Below, piece by piece: positions 1-5,900 of a DNA stretch of 7,858 nucleotides (the stretch's first letter is position 1; every line of letters begins with the position of its first letter). The notes below the pieces were generated by a model. It saw nothing but the letters and a program-made list of their open reading frames with translations, was not told where the DNA came from and searched no databases. The translations under genes and the position numbers were made by a program. Where the stretch lies: assembly GCA_016764635.1 (NCBI GenBank), contig JAESRM010000256.1, positions 1,395 to 9,252 of the forward strand, in the 5' to 3' direction. The stretch is from Planctomycetota bacterium (GTDB lineage Bacteria; Planctomycetota; UBA1135; GCA-002686595).

Positions 1-1337
1 AGGGTCATCAATCCCCAAGCGGTTTCGCGCTCGGCAACTTGGTCTTTGCTACCACTGAAAGAGGCCCGCGCCGCCCGGCGTTGGTTTTGCAGGAAGCGTT
101 GAATTCGCTCTTGAAACTCGGATTGAGGGTCCTGGGCCGTGGCTTTAGCTTTGACCTTTTTATCGCTCTTGCGCTCGGACTTTTCCAGTCCGGCATTGAC
201 TCGATCCTCGCCCAGGAGCCAGGTTGCATTCCCGTAGGTAGCCACGTGGAAGCGCCGCTTGTGGCGTTGCATCCAGTACTGCCCCACCAGGTCCGGTGTG
301 ATTTCGGGCTCTAGATTGCGAACGTCCGCGGCCACCGCAGCGCGCAGATTGTCGGTCCAATCCCCATCCATGAGCGCGGTGAGCGAATCCATAGTTTGAC
401 CCTTCTGGCGCGCCACGGCTCGAATCATTTGGGTGGTGCGATAGAACAAACGCTTCTGAATGCGTTCACCCAATACGCGCTCCTTGGTGCGCACGACCAG
501 GGCTTCACTTTTGTTCAGGTCATCGACCAGGGGGCTCTTGGGAAAGGCTTGCCTGAAAGCGGTGACCTTTTCCATGGCTTGCGGAAAGAGGGATCGGCGG
601 CGCAAGCGGTCGATCTCCCGCAGACGATCGAGCTGATCGGCCTGCTGTGCTTTCACGCTGGCGCGCGTTAAGGATTTTTGCCAAACGCTTGTTTCCTGGG
701 CCCCATCGCGCAATGCGATGGCCGCTGTGAGGTGCACCACCGCGTGGGGGAAGTCCAAGATGCGCTCGCAGTACTCGGCCAATTCGACCTGGGACAGCGC
801 GTCTTCCGGCTTGAGGCGCGCGAGGCCCTGGGCGTAAAGCTCCTCGGTCTTGTACACGTCCAGGGCGGGAGCCATTTCACCGGCGGTCACGGAGACCACG
901 CGGTTCTTGGGAACCACCTGGGTGTTGCCGTTGACCTTCATCAGGAAGTTGCTGCCCTCCTTGGAAAGGATGACGCCCAGGATTTCCTGACCGCTGGCCA
1001 GCACCAAGCGCTCGACCGGGATCAGGAGTTCCTCCGCGTCGGTTTCCACGTAGCCGAGTTCCGTGCGCAGGGCCAAGCTCTGACTCGCGTGCAGGCGTTC
1101 CCAGGGCAAGAAGACCACGCCCCCGTGCCGCGCGGACTGGAATCGAATGCCCGTGGAGTCGTGGCTGTCGAGGAAGCCAATGCGCACGCCCCCATCGGGG
1201 AAACGCAACATCATGGCGTCCGTTGGGCGGACCCCAGCAGCGCTATTATCCGCCTGGGATGCCCAGGTCGATGCGCCGGTCAGCAGCAAGGTGAGCAAAC
1301 CCAGCAGGGCCGGAATTCTTCGTTCGAGTGTCTTCAT
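1..1337 (-). CDS. Secreted protein of unknown function with duplicated beta repeat and helical C-terminal region (3' partial)
   Basis: An open frame of 445 codons that runs off the window without a stop. The start ATG follows the GspI-like stop by nine bases; AAGG (1353-1350) lies twelve bases upstream, a weak ribosome site that fits coupled translation. Residues 1-26 are a Sec signal peptide: Lys and two Arg, a Leu-rich core (ALLGLLTLLLTGAS), and a likely cut after TWA. Two similar beta segments follow, at about 43-82 and 110-150, each with a short strand, an S/D-G turn, then I/L-G-x-[LI] and a Val-Pro or Leu-Pro strand near the end. Residues 160-310 look alpha-helical and charged, possibly TPR-like but without a clear TPR signature. 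Residues 349-376 are rich in Trp, Tyr and His, followed by a Lys/Ser/Ala-rich linker (386-402) and another charged helix. I do not recognise a family. It is probably periplasmic or exported, and co-expressed with the pseudopilins. Confidence 0.85.
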   Translation of the reverse strand, partial: MKTLERRIPALLGLLTLLLTGASTWASQADNSAAGVRPTDAMMLRFPDGGVRIGFLDSHDSTGIRFQSARHGGVVFLPWERLHASQSLALRTELGYVETDAEELLIPVERLVLASGQEILGVILSKEGSNFLMKVNGNTQVVPKNRVVSVTAGEMAPALDVYKTEELYAQGLARLKPEDALSQVELAEYCERILDFPHAVVHLTAAIALRDGAQETSVWQKSLTRASVKAQQADQLDRLREIDRLRRRSLFPQAMEKVTAFRQAFPKSPLVDDLNKSEALVVRTKERVLGERIQKRLFYRTTQMIRAVARQKGQTMDSLTALMDGDWTDNLRAAVAADVRNLEPEITPDLVGQYWMQRHKRRFHVATYGNATWLLGEDRVNAGLEKSERKSDKKVKAKATAQDPQSEFQERIQRFLQNQRRAARASFSGSKDQVAERETAWGLMT

Positions 1338-1346
1338 AATTCGTTT

Positions 1347-1832
1347 CTACCTTACCTGTTTCTTGCTTGAGAGCCGCTGCCTCATGCGCGTGGCGAAGGA
1401 TCGCTGGCGCAAAAGTCTGATTTCGTATGTGCGTGAGCGCTGAACGCCCCGGGTTTCAAAGAACACCTTAATACGCACTTCGTACTCCAAGGGTCCCCCG
1501 TCCTCGGCCAGGGGGCCACCCTCCACCGGGGTCGAGACCACGTTGTAGCGAGCCCGTTCGACCCCCGGCACGCGCTGGTCCACCAGGTCCACGGGCTCGG
1601 AGGGCATGCCGTCTTCACCGGCCGGAAAGAGTCGCACCTCCAGGTCCGCGGTGATCGATTCGATCATGCCTGCGGACTGGGTGCGCAGGGCGGCGGATTG
1701 CGTCAAGGCTGCACCGAAGGTGAACAGCCCCAGCACAGAGGTCATACCCAACGCCAAAATACCAACCGCCAAAATCACTTCGATCAGGGTGAAGCCGGAC
1801 TTGCGCTGGCCTTTATTCTTTAGGGTCAACAT
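1347..1832 (-). CDS. GspI/PilV-like minor pseudopilin
   Basis: A 161-residue minor pseudopilin of normal size. A basic leader (KNKGQRKSG) precedes FTLIEVILAVG; cleavage is expected between Gly13 and Phe14, giving Glu18 as the +5 Glu. The hydrophobic helix runs to about residue 40 and continues into an amphipathic helix rich in Ala, Gln and Ser. The second half is a small beta domain (about 95-140). The last 30 residues are very basic, 11 Arg or Lys against one Glu. I chose the ATG at 1832, which has AGGAG (1848-1844) eleven bases upstream and sits just after the GspJ-like stop. An in-frame GTG at 1844 would add four residues, but it overlaps that AGGAG and has no site of its own. In T2SS tip complexes GspI contacts both J and K, consistent with its place here. 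Choosing GspI over PilV rests on neighbours only. Confidence 0.9.
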   Translation of the reverse strand: MLTLKNKGQRKSGFTLIEVILAVGILALGMTSVLGLFTFGAALTQSAALRTQSAGMIESITADLEVRLFPAGEDGMPSEPVDLVDQRVPGVERARYNVVSTPVEGGPLAEDGGPLEYEVRIKVFFETRGVQRSRTYEIRLLRQRSFATRMRQRLSSKKQVR

Positions 1833-1834
1833 GA

Positions 1835-2995
1835 TCAACGCCACTCCTGTCGTGAGGTCGGGATGGCCACGATGGCCTCAGTACGGTGTCCAAATCGAAT
1901 TTTCGAGTCTACGGCATGCAAAGAAGGCAAGGTCCCGCGCTGTCCGCGCTCCACGACCATGCGATCCCGATCCCGCGACACAAAGCGCATCCACTCGGAT
2001 CCGATGCGCACGTATGAGCCCGGCTTGGCGGGCAGGGATTCCCCGCGGCTGACCTCGAATGAGGTGACCTCGCGATCCAAGGATTCCACCAGGAAAGGCG
2101 CGCTGGCCACCCCACGGTCGGTTTCCAACTCGATCACGATGCGCGCCTTACGCGGGAGCAGCGGACGCCCCTGCACCAGGGGAATGTCCACCGCCGTCTC
2201 GTTCTGCGCAGCGCTTTCTTTGTCGGGTCGTCCCTGACCAAGGGCATCCCACGCAAGCCTCACTTGACCCGGGGCCACACCCACGGTCCAGTCTTCCGCG
2301 CTTTGGTCCGTCCCCATTTCAAGGGCCCACCACAGCACGCCACCCGTGACGCGTTGCAGGGATTCGTCCTCGACGGAGCCGTTGGCTTCGACAAAACTAT
2401 CGTGGAAGAAAGACAAGCGATCCCCGTTGTGTTTGCGCTTGCGCTCGGCCCGATACAAGGTGCCTGCGCCCGTTTCGCCTTCCCCATCGGGCAGGAGCAC
2501 CCAGGCGGCTTCCACCAACCCCGGCGCGGTCGCGATTCCAGCAGCCACATCCTCCGGGCTCCAATCTCCGTTCTTCAAACCAACGGCCGCCGCGGATCCG
2601 GTTCCGAAACCAAGCTCGGCGAAAGACTCGCGTTGCTCAACGGTCATCTCTTGCAGGGTCAAACGCCTCCAATCCAAGGCCGAAGGACGGCGCACCATGC
2701 GCAGACGCGGGTACGTGCGGTCGTTGGCCCGGTCCCCGTCCAGGTCAAATCCTTGCCATTCCACGAGGAAGTCCCCCACCTGACCTGGGTGAGCCGTGAT
2801 CAAGTCCTGACGCAAGCGCTGCAAGACCGCTCGCCCACGACCATCGTGCCTGCGCGTATCCTCCGCCCGGGACCAAAGCCCCAAGCTCACCTCCACGAAG
2901 CGCACGATGGCGAACATGACGAAGGAGGCCAACAGCACGGCCAACATCAATTCCACCAGGGTCATGCCCCGCTTATTCTGGGAGTTCAGGATCAT
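1835..2995 (-). CDS. GspJ/PulJ-like minor pseudopilin with an extra C-terminal module
   Basis: A 386-residue minor pseudopilin. The N-terminus has a type III prepilin signal, KRG followed by MTLVELML, so prepilin peptidase should cut after Gly10; the mature protein starts with Met11 and Glu15 is the conserved Glu at +5. A hydrophobic helix covers about residues 11-34. The body holds a PulJ-type region, with 'LQRLRQDLI' near 58-66 and the late strand 'PRKARIVIELETD' at 281-293. GspJ proteins are usually about 200 residues; the excess is a long middle section and a C-terminal module at 308-373 that matches the repeats of the upstream giant protein. The ATG overlaps the upstream TGA and has AGGAG nine bases before it (3009-3005), which fixes the start. 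In the T2SS, GspJ joins GspI and GspK in the tip complex. It could equally be called a PilW-type protein if the machine is a pilus. Confidence 0.9.
   Translation of the reverse strand: MILNSQNKRGMTLVELMLAVLLASFVMFAIVRFVEVSLGLWSRAEDTRRHDGRGRAVLQRLRQDLITAHPGQVGDFLVEWQGFDLDGDRANDRTYPRLRMVRRPSALDWRRLTLQEMTVEQRESFAELGFGTGSAAAVGLKNGDWSPEDVAAGIATAPGLVEAAWVLLPDGEGETGAGTLYRAERKRKHNGDRLSFFHDSFVEANGSVEDESLQRVTGGVLWWALEMGTDQSAEDWTVGVAPGQVRLAWDALGQGRPDKESAAQNETAVDIPLVQGRPLLPRKARIVIELETDRGVASAPFLVESLDREVTSFEVSRGESLPAKPGSYVRIGSEWMRFVSRDRDRMVVERGQRGTLPSLHAVDSKIRFGHRTEAIVAIPTSRQEWR
1844..1848 (-). promoter_or_regulatory. Ribosome binding site of the GspI-like gene
   Basis: AGGAG on the minus strand, eleven bases before the ATG at 1832 and inside the end of the GspJ-like gene. 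It overlaps the alternative GTG at 1844, which argues against that start. Confidence 0.6.
1877..2074 (-). repeat. Protein module copy 8, at the C-terminus of the GspJ-like protein
   Basis: Residues about 308-373 of the GspJ-like protein. 'KPGSYVRIGSEWMRFVSRDR' has Glu334 and Phe338 in the Tyr position. It continues M-V-V-E-R-G-Q-R-G-T with Arg350-Gly351 and Gly354-Thr355, then His360. This is the same core and tail as copy 6 of the upstream protein. Confidence 0.65.
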
Positions 2996-5900
2996 TGGTC
3001 CACGCTCCTGAGCACTTCGCCCGGCGCTTCATAACCCACGCCGAATCTCTTCAGGCGCGGCGTGTACTTCCAACCGTGTTGCGTTCCGGTGGCCGCATCG
3101 AAACAGCCAGGTTCATAGTCCACGAAGAAGCGCGCCTCCAATGCATCCGAGACCAGATCCAAGGACCAGGGCAATCCGCCTTCGGCGCTGCCCTTGTTCA
3201 ATAAAATCAGGCCCGGGGTTTCATCGGGATCCGCGTCCCAGGGCAAGCCCGAGTCCAAGCGCAACAGGGCCCCCATGGAAACGCCACCGAAAGGAATCGG
3301 TTCGGCCTCGTAGAAGACGTCTTCGAACAATGCACCCGGTTGATCCACGCGCAATCCCAGGTAGGCCAGCTCGGGAACTTCGCTACGTTCCTGCCAACGG
3401 TCCCAATAGCGCCAGGGGAAGAAGATCACAGGCGAGCCCTGGGCCGCCCCAGCCGCGGCCGTACCAAAGCGTCCGCGGAACAAACCTCCGCCTGCCCCAT
3501 CCTGCTGTCCGTCCTCCAGCGAGCCCCGCGGCATGACCAACTGGCTGCCCGCCTTGTCCGTGTAGTGCAGCAGTTCGGCCCCGATCAACACGGTGCCCTC
3601 GCTCGGAAAGCGCGTGGCGTCCAGCAGTCGGATCTCAGACGAGTCCCCTTCTATAGCCACGTCCAAAATCCCTACAGGAATCGTGGGCAAGGGATAGAGC
3701 ACCGTGCCTGCACAGTGCGGGGTGGCCTGGGTCCCGAGCAAACCACGACCACCGGGAGCCAATTCGATGAAGCCGGTGGAGCTGTCCCGGCCGATGTAGC
3801 ACAGGATCTCGTCGCCGATGCGCGCCAGCCCCACGGATTGTTTCAGGTTGCCGAGCACGCTCAAATTCCCACGGGCCAAACCACGTGCCGTGAACAGGGC
3901 CGGACCCACGCGCAAGCTCAAATCCTGGGGTTGCATGTCTTCGGCCAGGACCAAACCAGCACCCAAGTGGGCGTCCGAACTGGCGCCGGCGATCAAACCT
4001 TGACCATGGTCCAACGTCTGGAAGAGCACCTCGTCCACCACGACTTCCGGGCTGGGCAAGCCCACGTTCGAGCCCGCGGCATCGCCTCCAAACAGCACGC
4101 TGCCCACGCTGGTGGGCCGCTCCCCGCTCGGGAACTTTGCGATGCGAGGCTGGATGCGCTGGTCGTCCACGCTCGAGCTCCCACCCACGATTCCAGGCTG
4201 AAGTTCCGCGCTCAACCCGGCCCCGAGCGCCACCCAGTAACCCACAGTGATCATGGGATAAGGCACCGACGCCGGTTGGCCGACCACCGCCGCAGAACCG
4301 GATATTTCAAAGTCCGAGTACTCACTCAGGGTGGTGGTGAGCGGGGTGGAGTAGGCCCGGTGAATGATGCTGGTCTGCACACCCGCGCTCGAGGGCAACC
4401 CGCCGGTTAGGAAGATCGCATCTTGGGCGCCAGGCCAAAGATCGCGCGTGCTATCGATGCCAAACACGGGCAAGACGACCGTGCTGGCCGCATGTTCCTG
4501 TGCGAAGGTATCGGCGACCCCGCGAAAGCGTAGGCGATCCGCGATGGCATGGGTCAAGGGCAAGACCAAGTCTTCCTCCTCGCCCAATTGCGGGCGCCAC
4601 GAGCTGCCTCCGCCCTGGGGCACCGGATTGCGAACGGGTTCTGCAGCGGTCATGGGAAAACCACCGACCCCCGGTGAAAGGGGCCGACCGACCAACTGGG
4701 TTTGAATCTTGGCAAGCTCGTGGGCGTGGAACCACTCAACGATGTTGGCCACGATGTCCTCGTCCAAGCGCACCAATTGGCTGAAGCTCGCTTGCACGAT
4801 GTTGTACCGCACCCATTCCGTGAGTTCGCCGGCGTCCGTGTGCGTCAACTGGACCATGCGCGATTGAATTTCCCCATCGGGAAATATCCCCACGGGGGAG
4901 ACGGGCAAGGAGATGGCCACACAAAAGAGACTGCGCTCCATGCGTTCGTTGACCTGCACACCGTCCATGTCCAGCAGCGAGCCGTAGTCCACAAGGAATG
5001 CCCTAGCCCCGTCCAAATAGTTCACTCCCAACTCATCCTGGGCTCCTCGCCGGGAGACCAAGAGTTGATTGCCTTGCACGCCGGAGTAGCGAATCACTTC
5101 GACCCCACCGATCGGTGTATTGTCCGGTGCTGCGGTGATGAGCCCGCCCCCGAATTGGGTCCCGCCCCAGCCCTGAACGAGCAGCGCGTATCCCCCACTG
5201 GTATTGAAGCCTTTCATGACCTCTTCCCCGGTCAAATCAATCGAAGGATTGTCCGCTAGGGACAAGACCAGCGGTCCCAGGTGATCCGCCTTCAAGCCCA
5301 TCAACCCACCGAGCCCCACGGCGCCATCGATCGCGATAGGATCCAAGCTCCCATCCCCAACTCCGACCACCCGGGCCACTCGGAAGGGGCCGATGGAATC
5401 GTTCAATGCGGCCTGGCCGGAAGGCACCTGCCCGTTGTATCGAATCGAATACCCGTAGTGCTCCACCAAGGTTCCCTCGGGGTGTGCGGCGCGCAGCTCC
5501 CCGGTGGCGAGCCCTATGGGCAGGGATCCCCGGTCGCGCTCCTGCAGGCGCCGACTGCGCGCCAGCCGTCCGCCGAAGCCCGCCATGGGTCCCACCGGGT
5601 TGTACCGGCACAACAAGGCCCCGTTTTGCAGCACGTATTCCACCAGCTCCGAGCCCACACGGGCCACGCCCACCTGGGGAAAACCTTCGGTCGACTCCAC
5701 CGGAATCAGCGCGTCGCCCTCGGACACCGAAGCCGTGGTATGGGTCATGCCGTCGACCTGCACGCCGTGGTGCCGGCCGTCCAACAGCATGTGCATCTGC
5801 GTCGGCTTGTTGCCCAACACGCTGATATCCACATGCCCCCAAGTCGCGGGCGCGATGCTCGGACCCTGCGCCTGGACCGGAACACTCACGCGCGCCTCCT

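Noticed and set aside
678..1370. Plus-strand open frame of 230 codons
   Set aside because: Antisense to the signal-peptide protein, which has a continuous 445-codon frame with a leader and even composition.
1842..1844. GTG at 1844 as the start of the GspI-like gene
   Set aside because: It overlaps the only good AGGAG and would add just four residues; the ATG at 1832 has that site upstream.
2264..3034. Plus-strand open frame of 256 codons
   Set aside because: Antisense to the GspJ-like gene, whose prepilin signal and PulJ features are clear; the plus translation shows no recognisable feature and a His/Gln-rich end.
3340..4410. Plus-strand open frame of 356 codons
   Set aside because: It lies wholly opposite the giant gene. 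The translation is rich in Gln, Arg, His and Gly with no domain or hydrophobic pattern, as expected for an antisense shadow in GC-rich DNA.
4866..4898. Possible inverted repeat around GGGAAATATCCC
   Set aside because: The arms do not pair perfectly, there is no T-run, and it lies in the middle of the giant coding frame, so chance is the simplest reading.
5237..5842. Minus-strand open frame of 201 codons in another frame
   Set aside because: Gly/Arg/Ala-rich shadow inside the giant gene; the main frame here carries the LamG end and module copy 3.
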